Positions 23,397-37,083 of a stretch of 64,000 nt of DNA are shown one piece after another. The stretch is from Ptychodera flava. Its lineage: Eukaryota > Hemichordata > Enteropneusta > Ptychoderidae. Below the pieces are notes generated by a model that was not told where the DNA came from, made no database searches, and saw only the letters and a list, made by a program, of their open reading frames with translations. The stretch lies in the NCBI RefSeq assembly GCF_041260155.1, contig NC_091947.1, forward strand, positions 31,584,528 through 31,648,527. Direction: 5' to 3'. The position numbers and the translations under genes are program-made. Every line of letters begins with the position of its first letter. Position 1 is the stretch's first letter.

Positions 23397-26300
23397 TCAA
23401 TTTTGCACAAAGTTTGAGACCGATATGCCTTCACTTTGGTTGGAGACCGAGTCAGTTGCTGACAAGCTTTTGACTTTGTAGTTGACATTGGGGTTGGTCT
23501 GTATCTCTTTAGCAGCCATGTGAAGTTTGGTGACAAAATCTGGGATACCTAGAAGAAAAAGCATATTCAAGATATTTTTTGTATTCAAATTTTGTTGATG
23601 ACTTTGTAACTATACAAGCAGGTGTCAATAACATTCAAGATTGAATGGTACAAAGCATTTTCAAAGTATAATATTTTAAGAAAATATCATTACATTGTCA
23701 AGAAGACACATGACATGACATAGGTACTGCACTGGCAACACTAGACTTTTACCACATCCACAGATGAGCCGGTTAATCCCTGTATATATTACTTCCATCA
23801 TTTCATCCAATTTCCCTTTATGTAAGTCCACTCATCCTATTGCAAGTAAATTGGAATGTACCAATGTCTGATGGTGAAAGAGTTACAACAACTGTATCTA
23901 GCGACCATTGTTTTCATCTTATGTTTAATTTTGGTGTAAGATTTTCCAATTGAATGATTGGTTTATATGGTTTAAAAAATTTACCTGCACTGGTCAAGTA
24001 GCTGACACAACGACTGGGAAAGTGAGTCTGTGGATCATCATAGTAGGTAAGTACATATTCAAAACCATTCTGTTGAATGAAAAAACATTTTTTCAGTCAC
24101 CGAACTACAAAGTATAGCACAGATGTATGTCACCTTTCTTTACCTATTGTTCTATAATTGTGATCAGAGTGAAAGAGAAGGTACAGAAATAGGATTCAAG
24201 TATTGAAAATTGAAATACAACTTTACATGTATGACAAGTAATTTCAAATGAGATAGCATGCTGCAAGATCTGCCGATCAATCAAATTTGCTATTGATTGT
24301 GATCTTACAAAAAATCTTTGTAAAAACAGTTGATGTAATATCGACACCTATCTTCACTGTACTGGTCACATTCACTACATACACAAAGGAGTAAATTCGA
24401 TGGAATCAAACGCCACAGTTTGTCTAATATTTGTATAATATAATAGATTGCTGTTGAGTTCAGAACTGTTGTAATGATCACAAGATAAGCTGTACATGCT
24501 GGTGGTGATGAAAGCTCTATAGACAACAATAGTAATACAATTCACAGTGAAACTTTGGAGGATTACAAATGATAGAGTATTGAGAAAGGTTGTTTTAGAC
24601 TACAACTGGCTTTCAGTTTGAACCAATAGCCTATCCTTTCAAAACAATGACAGAATTGGCCTGTCTGATCTACAGCAAAGGTTGGTGAATGGTACGCTAT
24701 AAGAACTGGTTACATTTACTTCACCAAACAAGTTTCATGTTGGTGATAGAAGCCTTTTATGACAACACTTACCTTGTCAAAGCTCTGGTAAGGTTTAATC
24801 ACCATTTGAGAGTGGTAAGTGTTTACACGTACATATGAATTGTTTTCTGGTACTTTTGGATGGTTTACTGCCTTGGATACTAGGATCATATGCTTGTTTT
24901 TGTAGTCAACATGATGCCGTCGCACAAAGACATACTCTCTTGAATACATAGGAAACTGGAAGAGGAGAGGTGAAAATTACCTTCATTACAGATTTAAAAC
25001 AAAATATTTTTGTAAGTATAGCTCACCATTATCCAGTATCAAATATTGCATTAATAATACAAGCTAGTGACTTTTGAAAAAGAATTCAAACTAGAATAGA
25101 ATGTGGTATTTGAGAAAAGCTTCCTCATCCATTAATATTGGTATAGAAATTGTTACTGATGGTTCTACTCTGGAATAAAAGTGGTATGCTGTGTTTTACA
25201 GACTCCATACGCCCAAGAGATCATGTGAAAGCGGTAAAAACAAAGCTACGTCAACAATTGCATATGGTAATACTTGTATTGCTATGCCCGGTTTTTTGTA
25301 CTGTGATCCAACCAAGAATAGATATTAAAAGAGGAAACACAGTTCTACTGTGTAAACTACTGTTATCAGAGATGTGTTGAACTGTGTCCAGAGTACCAGT
25401 AGGGTGCCTTATACCTTTGATAATACTTATGAAACATTGTGAATCAATAACATTAATGAGAATGCCATCAAACATCACAGAATTTGGTATTCACTTACGG
25501 GATAGTGCATTATCCAATGGACAACTTCTGAACCACTTTCAACATCCTTGTCGATCACATCTAACTTAATGACCAGTTTATCCCAGATTTTCCTGTACTC
25601 TATGTCCAACTGGACGAGGAAGAAAGCTCTAGCACTGATGTCATCGAATGACCCATACACTGCAAGAGAATATGTTAAAGACGCATTTGCTCGTGAGAGA
25701 CAATAAGCATGACGCAAACATGTTGAAATTGTATCTGAAATTTGCATTTGTGAAAGTTAATTACAAGTTTCAAACATCTTAAAAGTTTGGTGATGATTAT
25801 AAAAACTGAAAACACTCTAAAGCTGCATCTATGACAGTTGTGATTTACACATGCCTGATGCTGGCCCCAGCACCACTATCTGTCAATGTGTGATTCCAAG
25901 TATAAACATACCCCACATCACCTATACATTAATGTGCCAGTGTGAAGCCTACATGTATATATTGCCAAATATTGAAATCGACTTTCATTGCCTGTCAATC
26001 CAATATCATTATAAAAGCGGACTATGGATGTGCTGTTTGAGTTGACATGGTCAACTTTTGTTTACTTTCATCAAATATCTTCCAACTGATGTCTTTCAAA
26101 TTTTCAGTAACTTCTTACATGCCATTCTGTGCACATGAGTTGCTTTGTCTATGGTTTGAGATAATGTAGTTAATGGTACAGTAGTAAAGAATACATTTCC
26201 ATGACAAAAGAATATGCAAATTAAATATTTTAAAGTAAATTGGCCACCTCTTTGTTTTCCAAAGCTAGGGAGAACGCTGTTGAACGTGGTTGATAAACTC

Positions 26301-29300
26301 AATGTTATAATTATTCTGTAAAAATAGACACATGCAAAAAGTATTTGAAAGTTGGTGTCATGGTTATATTACAAACCTGTGTACTGAAAAAGGTGACTGT
26401 TAGGCACTGGTTTTCTCCACATCTTAAGGTGGTCTTGTGAAATTAATTGTTCCCATTGGCTCATATCGTTGTCATGAATAGAACTCCTGTGATTCCCATT
26501 GTTATGGTCACCATTGTTGTTGGCTACATCAGCAGGACAACTACCATTCTGATGCGTCACTCCATTTGCATTGTGGTCTTCTTCTCGATGTAGGTGGAGA
26601 AGTTGCTTTACTAAACTCAAGTCACTGGCACAGCTGTGAAAATATTTTTCAGGAAAAAGTACTTTACAATACTGTAAAATACAGTATTATGTGAATTTTG
26701 ACACCCAATTATCACAGCCTTTCACACTCTGTCAAAAATTACCTTCTATGAAAAATGGAATCACCTTTTTCAGAAAAAATGTACATGTACATGTAGATCA
26801 CAAATTAACTCAAACAAATGTAGTTTTTATTGTGTGGCATTCATCACCTATTCTTCAAAAATGCTGTTTTGTCAGTGCTTGCAAAATTGACAATCTTGCA
26901 TTCTACAGAGAACAGTAGACCATTGATAATCTGAATTGTTCTGTCATTCAAACATACCTTTTTGCTTATAATTTGAGGCATTCATCAATCATGTATAAGA
27001 CCTACAGAGGTAATTTGTAAAGACCACTGGCATTACCATACAGTGATTTTTTTTGAACTGTTAAAGTCACACAGCATCAGGGCTCGAAATTAACTTTTTT
27101 CCCTGGTAGTCCGATTGGGCTACCATTTTCTGAAGTTGGTAGCCCAGTGACAAGATATGGTAGCCCTTGCATGAATGAAGATGTGTTTTTAAGGATATTT
27201 TTATTGATATCTAGATTATGAAAGATTTATTTTTCATGATTCTATCTATGAAGTGAATTTTCTAGTCATTTGACATCAATACCTGCAGATCATAGTCTTA
27301 GGAGAACGGTATAGCATGTGTAGTGGACAACGGTGACGCCTCAAAGTTTGACGACCTATTCACACATACACAGAGCTCATATGCAAATTGTGATGTTCGC
27401 CATGACAACTTTTCACTCAGCACGTGTAAACATAAAATGGCTAAAAATAGGTTGGCTATGAACTTCAGGATGACAACTTGGTACAGTCATGTTCCTAATA
27501 CTTTCGTGGCAATTTTGGCTATATTTCTCCATCATATTACACTATCATGGGATGATCTCGTACACTTCGGAAAGCGTAATTTGTTGATGGCCCGACAGCT
27601 TTTTCTTCGCAGTTTGAATAATTTTGTGTTTAATTGTGATTGATACATTGTGATTAAAAAACTATGAAAATGAATTTTCGTTGGCCATCATTTCCTGAGC
27701 CTGTCATCCAAGTACATCAGTTCACATAATATTTTACTGAAAGTTTGTCGCAACAAATTCGACTGCACTGTCGCCCTTTAATTTGCATAACAGAGTCATA
27801 GTCTGGCCTTTGGGTTGACAGTATGAGCGTCAGTCATCTCAAAGCGATCAACATCATGTCGCCCACTGAGTAATTTCATGTCCAATGCTTTGGTAGTCAG
27901 TGTGAGCTACCATTTCATGGGTTTTGGTAGCTATAGGGAAAAGTTGGTAGTCCGTGGACGCGGGACTACCGCTAATTTCGAGCCCTGAGCATGAACATAA
28001 GTCTTATTAGAGATGAGAGACACTGGGGTTCTTGACAAGGGGCTTTTGAGGGGCAAGCCACCCCATCCCCATTTTTCTGAGTATTCATATATTAATAAAT
28101 ACATAAAAGAATACATTTTCACAACAAATTCATAAGCAAATTATGCATTGATATACAAATTTGCTGACCCTCTGATTTTCCAAACTCTGGAAAACACTCT
28201 AGACATTTGGAAATATAGGTTAATTTTGATGACAAACTCTATTTTGTCAAACATGTTGATTTGCACACCATGTTGACGTTAATGTTGAAATTGTGAATAC
28301 ATACGTATACATGTAATACATATACTACTCTATCTTGACACTGCTAGATGCAGCACTGTATCACAAGCAGACATGTGCTCGGTCATTACCCTCTACTCAT
28401 TGTTTTGCCTGGTGCATGTCTGCTGTCCTTGCCTCTAGGCAGACAAGGACTGACCTGATAGTATTGCACAAAGGACAAAGCAAAACAGAAGAAAATTGCC
28501 AATCTTAACATGTGATTCATTGGATTTAGGATCATCAGATTGCATCAGTGTCTTTTATAAATGTATGCAAACTAATGCAACACAAGGTTGTTACTGTCTG
28601 AACCAACAAAAGCAGTTTTCTCTGATTATTGATTTTACCATCGTATCTATACTGTTTAGAATTTGAATTGACAGTCAAAACAATATTTCTTTACATACAG
28701 ATTCAACTTTTATAAGTATATGTTTTTGTCAAATGCACAAAAATTATGGACTGTAAAGCCCCCCCCCTGAAATGGCACAAAATCGTGAGCTACTCTTATT
28801 ACTTCTTCTGCAAACAAATAACTATTTTGCATAGACCTTGAATGATCAATATATACATGTAGCTGTCTATAGCCCAAGGGTCTTTGTTGTATGGTCTAGG
28901 CAATCCACAAACAAATGTAAATTCTATAACTATCAAATACCTGGGTTTTTGTCATTTGAAAATTGTTGCATGTACATTATTATACTGTCTGCCAACCAGA
29001 TTTAAGTCTCTGCACATCATTTTACAGATTCAAGTCACACTTTCATTCAGTTGAAAGAACATTTAACACAGAATATTATTATTCTGTTTTCTGGACATAC
29101 ACTGTACTTTCATACAACTATACAAAGGATTCTGTGATGGAATTTTAATAAACCACCAAATGAGTTGTGTGATGTCTCAAATAAACTTGAAGAAACGGTG
29201 TAGTCAACATGATACTGCTAACACTCTCCCAGGGTGGTAAATTCTATTCATTCTCTATTGACAGTTCTCTGACCTTCCTTTAGGATTAGCAAAGATAGGT

Positions 29301-31610
29301 GATTGACCTAAGAGTCCTTAAAATGTGGCAATGCAAATAACATGCTTGCAAGTCATTGTAAATTTGCAACAGATATTTGTTTCATTTTCTAGTATAAAAT
29401 TCAACTAGGATTAAATATCACGAATTTGTTTTCATAAATATTATTCTATTCCAAAGTACAAAAAAAATCAGCTTTTGCCAAAGTTTTCATTCATATGACT
29501 TTATCAGAGACACTTGCAAAGTTTTCTTTACAAGTCTACTGCTCTAGAATATTGATATCTAAAAGTATACGGAATGATTGAATTCAACATAAGGTAAAAT
29601 TGCTAGGTTCTGGCGTTCATATCTCGGGCTTAAAGGACTAATTTATGATATCATTGTACATAAGTTGACTAAGAAGTTGACTGATTTGCCAAAATATCTT
29701 TGAATTCCATATTTTACAACCCAATGTATAGTAAGCAATGATAGCTGCATTTGAACTTGTCCAGTAAACACACATCAGAAAGATTACTTAGTCTGTATGA
29801 TGCATTACACAGTATCACTATAAAGTAGGAGTGGGGGAAAATCTAAACAAGCTGTTTTCAGATGCCATGGGAGCAGAGAATACCTTATTGCCATAACACA
29901 AAATTGTTGTCTAACATACTGTATTGAGGAGTATGAGTTTCTCACATTAATTGCCCAAGAATACACGTGACCACATCTGTTTGTTTCTGCTTTGCTCAGT
30001 GGTTTGTCCTTCCACATCCTTACTAACAGAGTCATCAATCAATTTGAAATCATACACTTCCATGGCCAGGGCATGCAGACAAGGCTTGAACATGGCAATA
30101 AATGATTAATGCTGTTTGGGCCATTGTGTTCAAATAAAATGAAACTACATACACATAAAAATATCACTGTTTACAACAATGCTGAGTCCTTGATGTGCTT
30201 ACATGTACGCATGCGCACTTTCTTTGATGGCCTTCTTTGGAAAATGAACTCCTATTGACTCCCTGGTTGATCTCTGCCCTGAAAAGCGTGAAAGTCGCGC
30301 AGGGAAATTACCCATTCACATATGACTATTGTGGGGTATGATGTTGAAATATACAGTCAACATGACAGGCATAGTTTGACAAATGCACATGCAGGGACTG
30401 TTTTTTTAGGTCTGTGTGCAAATAACTATTTCTCTTTTTATATGATCAACAATAAACATGCCATTGCCATTACCATTTACAAACTAAATCAAAATAACAG
30501 TAATAACTACCCCACCCATAGCCACCATTAGTCCCTGTGATAATGCCAAAAAAGAAAAAAAATTCAAAAAATTCTGAATTGAACACACTTAAAACATATG
30601 CTCTGTGCGTGCATTGAGAAGTGGGAAAATTGAGAGATACATTGTATCTCTCAAACTACAGTGTATCAGCCACCTTTGTGATGTTCTAGTTCTATATTTT
30701 TAAAATAATTAAATTTGTCATTATACTTTCTGAGGTTCTCCCCTGGGCTGTAAAGGATACGTTGTTTTAAAGTTTAATTTGGTATTTATACTACTAATAG
30801 AATGGTCAGTGACTTTGAACATGTTGAATATTTTTACGCCAGTAACTATAAGGGTACTTATTCATGCGTGCACCTTCACTGAGGTTGAGTACTCCCTACA
30901 GGCTCAATACTTATAGGATATTCCTACCTCCACGATAAAACAATGCATCAATATAAATGTACACTGCGCTATGGTCATGTCATGTGGATATATGTTGGGG
31001 GAGGGGCACGCAAAAGAAACGTGAACATCAGTAGACCATTGCGTAACTTACGTAAGCCCTTATATTATAATGCTCCAGTTATACTCACAAGTGCATACAG
31101 CACATAACCTACCACTACGACATTTCATAGATATAGGGTCAGTGACCTTGGACCTCAACGATGTGTGGCATTGACTAAAGTTGCAAATATCGCAGTATAC
31201 CTTTCGAGTTCTTGTTCAGTAACGCTATCTCGGTCCCAGGCGAAGAGGACACCAGCACAGAGAACATAAAAGCGCCGTCGTCTGCCTCTCAGGAACCTGC
31301 GAGCAAAACTCGCAGCGAGTGTCTGTACACTTTTTTCGGAGTACGTGTTATACATGTGAATGAGCTGTCCCATCCGACGGATTCTTTGTGCGGTGACAGA
31401 ATTAACTTGAAGTCCAAAAAGTCTAACAACCGTGTTAAAACTTGCGGTCATTCGTGTTGTCAGCATCTCACGCAAGGTCGACAAATTGTCATGACACCAG
31501 AACGTCGAGCGAAATCGTGCTATGTTTCTTGAGAGAGATGCACAGTTATTCGGGGCATGATTGGACAGTATTACGCCCCGGGTCATCCCGCTGACGATGG
31601 GGAGCACCAT
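23397..31610 (-). CDS. STARD7: StAR-related lipid transfer protein 7, complete six-exon gene
   Basis: STARD7 carries phosphatidylcholine to mitochondria; in mammals the precursor is imported and cut so that part of it works in the cytosol. Minus-strand exons are 31201-31610, 26377-26633, 25499-25659, 24773-24955, 23985-24069 and 23397-23548. All splice sites are GT-AG and the joined frame is 415 codons plus stop (human 370 aa). The start has an ideal context (CACCATGG). Residues 1-110 are arginine-rich with few acids, as in a mitochondrial presequence. Residues 114-125 (FYVLCAGVLFAW) match the human hydrophobic segment before the WD acidic motif. A poorly conserved Asn/His-rich spacer (about 150-190) precedes the START domain (about 195-385), which shows LDIEYRKIWDKLVIKLDVI, SGSEVVHWIMHYP, MYSREYVFVRR and IPDFVTKLHMA. 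Intron 1 is long and holds a DNA transposon. The gene is head-to-head with CFAP43. Identification is firm; the C-terminal tail beyond START is divergent. Confidence 0.95.
27078..27987. mobile_element. hAT-like non-autonomous DNA transposon in STARD7 intron 1
   Basis: The left terminus CAGGGCTCGAAATTA pairs with the right terminus TAATTTCGAGCCCTG. Both ends contain short subterminal repeats of 'ggtagcc/ggtagtcc' in the two orientations. The flanking direct repeat is AGCAT, 5 bp. CAGGG-type ends with subterminal repeats are usual in hAT elements; a 5-bp rather than 8-bp duplication would fit a hAT5-like group or decay of a longer one. The interior shows no transposase, only a chance frame at 27323-27643. 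Confidence 0.8.
30630..30654. repeat. Perfect small palindrome
   Basis: Arms of 11 bp (TTGAGAGATAC) are fully complementary around a 3-base loop, within STARD7 intron 1. This may be chance or a remnant of a small element. Confidence 0.6.
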
Positions 31611-32132
31611 GGTGAAGTCTGATCTTCAAAAACGCCGAAATTATGGAAAATACATGAAAAATAATCGCAGTATCAGTACCACACGCCAACAATTGCCGAC
31701 GCCATTTACATCATTCGAACACTACACGCGGTGAACGGGTGTATGACCTTAGTAATTTGCATATAAATAAGCCGCCTTTCAAACATAGCAACTGCACTTT
31801 ATAATTTTATCGGAAATCTCAAGTAAATTATACGATTCCTATAACAGTTGAACTATTATAAATAATGCTATATGATAGCTTTCATAATAAATATTTGAAT
31901 ATTTCTCGTTTCTATGGTTTGACCCGAGTTCGCAGACGGATGTTGACCTCTCGCAGATTCTCACGATGCAACATGACAAACGAGATTTAAACGGAGCACG
32001 CGCAGTGAGAACCATAGCAACAGACGTAAATCTTACATGAAGACCTCCAACTTTTCAAAATTTACTTCGTTTTCTGAAGTGATCCTTGGTAATTTTGTAC
32101 AATATCGGAAGACTGCTTGTGTGTAATATACT
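31611..32132. promoter_or_regulatory. Bidirectional promoter between STARD7 and CFAP43
   Basis: Only 522 bp separate the two divergent start codons. The interval must therefore hold both promoters and both 5' untranslated regions. It is somewhat richer in CpG than the flanking introns and has no obvious TATA box for either gene. An in-frame TAA sits 9 bp before the CFAP43 ATG, which fixes that start. A candidate RFX X-box is listed separately. Confidence 0.8.
32008..32021 (+). promoter_or_regulatory. Candidate RFX X-box for CFAP43
   Basis: AGAACCATAGCAAC fits the X-box pattern GTNRCC-N(0-3)-RGYAAC: the right half-site AGCAAC is perfect, the spacer is 2 bp and the left half-site AGAACC has two mismatches. 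It lies 112 bp before the CFAP43 ATG. RFX factors drive many cilium genes from such proximal sites, so the position suits CFAP43. Functional status is inferred. Confidence 0.45.
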
Positions 32133-35100
32133 ATGGATGCCATTGGTTCACTCGAATTGGCGTAAGTATGCAGGATCCCCGCACAACACAACAAAATGTG
32201 ACATAAACACACAGCAAAAAGTGAAGACAGTGTGAGGTTGAACAGCCATCTCAGTTCGCGGTGTCAAATGAAATGAATTACGAATGGATCTTGCATGAAA
32301 CACATTCGCGGAAACATTAACTTCGATTTTCTACGTTTGCCATGACTTTGTAAAGTTTAGTTTAAAAAGAAATTACTGTGCATAAACATTTCAACGAGGG
32401 ACGTGGAAACCCCGACATCTCTTACTGCAAGAAAACATACATCATATGATAACGTCTGCAAAAAGGTGTGCAGTACATATTTTGAACGGTTGATCGTCAT
32501 ATTAAGAGAGAAAATTTTCATGCATCTTCGCGTTTTAAGTGTACTTGAAGCAATTTTAGATTGCAAAGTTTTTCAACTTATTCTGTTATCTACGCAGCAA
32601 ATTAGCTACGAAAGAAAAGCCACATTAAATAACATTTGTCTCTGAATTGCTTGCAAAATTGCAGGTGGGCCCAGGGCTACAATGGCTCCAAAGCAGAGTA
32701 TATCAGCCACAACACTATTTGCTATGCCTGCGGCAGCAATGTCAACTTCTACAACACAGATGACAAAAAAGAAACAGCATATCCAAGTCTTGGAGGAGGA
32801 ATCCATTTGATAGCTGTCAGCAACACCCACCACACTGTAGCCATTGCAGAACAGGCCATAAATCCTCGTATTTTCATACATTCATATCCAGGATTTATAA
32901 AGACAGCAGTTTGTGAGAGTAAGTTGCTATGTATTTGACATGATGTGCAATGTATGTTTGTTTTGTATTGAATATGAATGGCTTTTATGATTTATTGTTT
33001 TTTTGTATTTGATTAGTGCTTATAAAAGACAACATGGTGCACTTGATCTGAGCATTAATAGGGATTCATTCAAGTGGCACTTTCAAATTCATATTTCAGA
33101 TGGGGCACAATTGGAGTATGCTGCACTGGCATTCTCCTATTCTGGAAGATACTTGGCTTCATATTCAGGACTTCCAGAATTTAAACTGTCGATATGGTAA
33201 GCTTTTGACAATTCTCCCAATGCATAGTCCGTTAAGTTGCGGAATAACCATTTTGAGTGAGTATTATCTCTCACCCAAGATGGATAACTGCAGATAACCG
33301 GAGAAAACTCAGTAGTGAGTTCACATTGTTCAAAGTCAAGATTTTTCTGAAGAAGTATATTTACCGCCAGATATTACAGTATAGTATAGGTTCTTTTCGT
33401 AAAATAGTTTCTCATTCTGCACATTATGTTCTTGTCAGATAGCATTGGCACTTTTATGATCGTGTTTCTCAAATAAAATGAAACTTGACATCATCCAAAG
33501 ATCAGTATGCATCAATTCCATGTAAAGTGGTACGAAAATTATTTATCCTGAAATTTTGCATGATTTAAATGGATTACAGATATTTTGTTAGTAAATGTTA
33601 TAAATTCATTCCCTATGTTAATCATTGACAGGCACTGGGAGACAGGTGATCTGTTGTGTAGTAAGGAGTTAGATGGATTACCAGCCACAGATATCTCATT
33701 CAATCCAATGGACTGGCACAAAGTATGTGTGATTGGTCCAGAGCAGCTTACATTCTGGAACATTGAACAGAGCAACAAGAAATATGTACTCCTGCCAGCG
33801 TAAGCATGATTTTTTTAATTGAAAGCTTGCAATTATAGAAATTCCAAACTTTCTCCACTACAACTGTCCAATGGTATACCTGTATGCCATAATTATCCAG
33901 TGACATGTTTCATAACATGATCACTTTCATGCTCACGTGATATTCATTCTATCTACAGTCATTCCTTCCCACCCATCACTTTTTAATTAGACTGATACCT
34001 GCATAGTTCCAGCTTGACCTATTTCTGAATAAACTACTAGTATGTAAATTTCTCTATACTGTTGAATAGGAAGGTATAACAAACTAGAAACAAACATTAA
34101 CTGTTCAGTGCCTTGGCCTTGTAAATTACAGAATAAAGTTGAAAACATTTTCAAAGATATAATCCCATGACTTGCTGCATTTCCATCCACTCCAAGTGGT
34201 AGTGTGACAGCTTCATCCATTTTCTGCCATTTTATTTTCTACAGAAAAGTCAAATTGCCAGCTGAAGATGGCACGGTAGATGATCGTATGGATGATGCAA
34301 GCAGCAGAATGTCAACCAGGGCAGTCATGTATGGCATTAAAGTGGACTTAGCAACTAAAGCTGGTCTTGTTGGAGAGCTTGCTGAAACATTTGAAGGTGG
34401 GAACTTGATAGAAAGTTACCAATAGAAATCTAAAATTCATATTTGTAAAGATGCTTTGCGATTGTTTACCAGTGATATTACCCCAACTCTAACTTATTGC
34501 ACTTGAGCTGTTTTTTTAATGAAATCACTTGATGACATGGTACATGATAATTTGAATCTATTCCGAGAGAAAATATCACAACTTCAGTGATCTGGTAACA
34601 GTGTTTATAGAATTTTTCAATAAAGAAATTACATTCAAATTTATAACCATTCATCCTTAATGCGCAATACTCACAGAGAACTGAACCTGTTTTTTCCTTG
34701 AAGATGGAAAAAATCCTTATTACCAAACATGTTTTAATGAGGTTGCTTAACTAATAATGTCCAATTACAAATTGACATTTTCTATGATAAATAGTACATA
34801 AATAACAAATCTATAGAAAAGTATTCACCAAAGTTCCACAATTTTATTTTGTCTCTTTTGTTCTTAGGATGCACATTTTTTGCATGAATGCCATTGACAC
34901 TGTAGTTGTATTTTGTATGTGCAATGCTTGTATTCCAATGCCCAATTATTATGTACAATGCTTGTATTCCAATGCCCAATTATTATCATGCCTGCCATTT
35001 TATTTATTTTGTTTCCTGTTATGATGTTTATTTGTTATCACATTGCCTGATGAACCCATAAAATTTTTATATCGGTGAGTGAGTTTCTGTTGCCAGTGTG

Positions 35101-37032
35101 TGTTATTTGTTAAAATAATAAACGGAACTTCAGATTAGTTTTCCTTCTGGTATATCCCATTGATATCTCAGATCTTTATTCTTCAAACTTTTTTCACATC
35201 TAAACTTGAAACAAAACTTTCACTCTTTCCATACAAGGAAGAATAGTGTTGGTGTGCTTTTTTGTTTTGCTGTGTCTTGTTTCTTTGATAAACACTAGAG
35301 AGTGATTCTTCTGTAGAATTTTTAGTATGACAGAATTGTAACAGAATCTTATAATGATACAAACATTCTGTCTATACTATCTCTGCACCATGGTTAGGCA
35401 ATGGTACTGAGATTCCATAGTTGTATGTTTTGAATTCAATATATCCTCCCAACATATGTATGTACATACATGATATGCCGATTGTTGCTGTTGCTCCACT
35501 TCTTTTAGTGCTAGTTTCACATCATACCTCCCACTGCATGGATAGGAGTATCATTATTATATTCTGCCTTAATTGTATCTCATACATTTAAAATAAATTG
35601 CCAAGAGAAATGGAGCATTGTGCACTTTCTGACTTTGAGAAAAGAGCCTTGCCAACCCATTGCAATGATTAGCATAACTTGTTGTAAATACATATACATT
35701 GAATAATTTACCTACTTTGTATGACATTACGCATAGGCATGTATCAAAACAGAATGCATGTAATTGCTAGCATTGTGTAGTTACTGTAAATCAGTTCATT
35801 TAAAATGGATGCCAGAAATATAGTCTACGATATTGAAATAGAAACACACAGTGTTTCAATTTAACAAGTACAGTACTGTCCAATGTGTATGAAAACAATG
35901 AGAGTGGAGGTTGAGGAAAGGATAAAAGATTTATTGACCAGGTGTTATTATTTGTTTTACAGGCGTCAAAGATGACTTGAAGAAGCGTGTAGTGCCCGTA
36001 TCTCACTGCTGGACTCCCAAATCTGAGGTGTACTTTGGCTGTGAGGGCGGACAGCTCTTCAAAGTGGATTCTGAATCACACACAGTCAAGCTGCTCTACA
36101 AACCAACATTGCCGTCAAACAGTGTCAAAGATGCAGGGTCCCCTGAATTGATAAGAGAAGGTACCAAAAATTTCTTTTCTTTCAAGTTTTTACCAGGCAC
36201 AAATTAGAAACTAGCTTGTAAAATTTAAGATTTCAGTAATCATTTCAGAGCATATAGTCTATCATATCATGAATAAAAAAGGGAGGATATGTTGACAGGT
36301 GGACGAATGCACAAAAATGGTGTTGGAAAATTTTGAAGGTTTTTCTTATGGCTGATTCATGTGAACTTTTGGTCTTGGAAAGTAATAAATTAAATATAAA
36401 AATCTGTGATGTAACTTGCACCATTTTGACTTATCTTTACTGGTTGTTGTTCTCACAGATTCTGATTTGCAGCTTCCAAGCAGTCCAAATTACAACAACA
36501 CACTCGGAGAGGGTTCTTTGTCCTACATGAAGCTGCATAAGGATGGCTTATATGTTGGTGGTGAGGTAAGATGGTCATAACCATAACCAACGTTGAGTAG
36601 TTTATTTTAAGCCAGTCCGACTCTTTTAATATTATGGTTACACGATTATACAGAGAAAAGGGGTTCAGAACACTTAATAGTTTGAAAACAGCTGGAACAC
36701 TCTTTAAATTCTAGAATAATCCCGATAATCTTGTAAAAAGCACTTGCAACACCCAATTTTTTGGTTATAGAAAAGAGAAATCTTTGTAGGTTTTTATCGT
36801 CATGTCTATGATATTACTCCAGATTTTTGATGAAATGTCAATTGTATAACTTTATGCAATTTTGGTTGGTCAAATTTCAGGATGCTACATTACGGTGTTT
36901 GACAATTAGTCGTGATGAGATCAATTTGAGTGACAGCTGGCCATGTGAGTCAGCGATCACGTCATTGTCATGGTCATCAAGTTACAACAAGTTAGCTGTC
37001 GGAAGCTCAATGGTAAGCAAGAGAAGGGTTAA

Positions 37033-37083
<51 letters not shown>

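Noticed and set aside
27323-27643. Plus-strand frame of 106 codons in STARD7 intron 1
   Set aside because: It is inside the hAT-like non-autonomous element and has no recognisable domain.
31212-31532. Plus-strand frame of 106 codons
   Set aside because: It is the antisense shadow of STARD7 exon 1, whose protein matches human STARD7.
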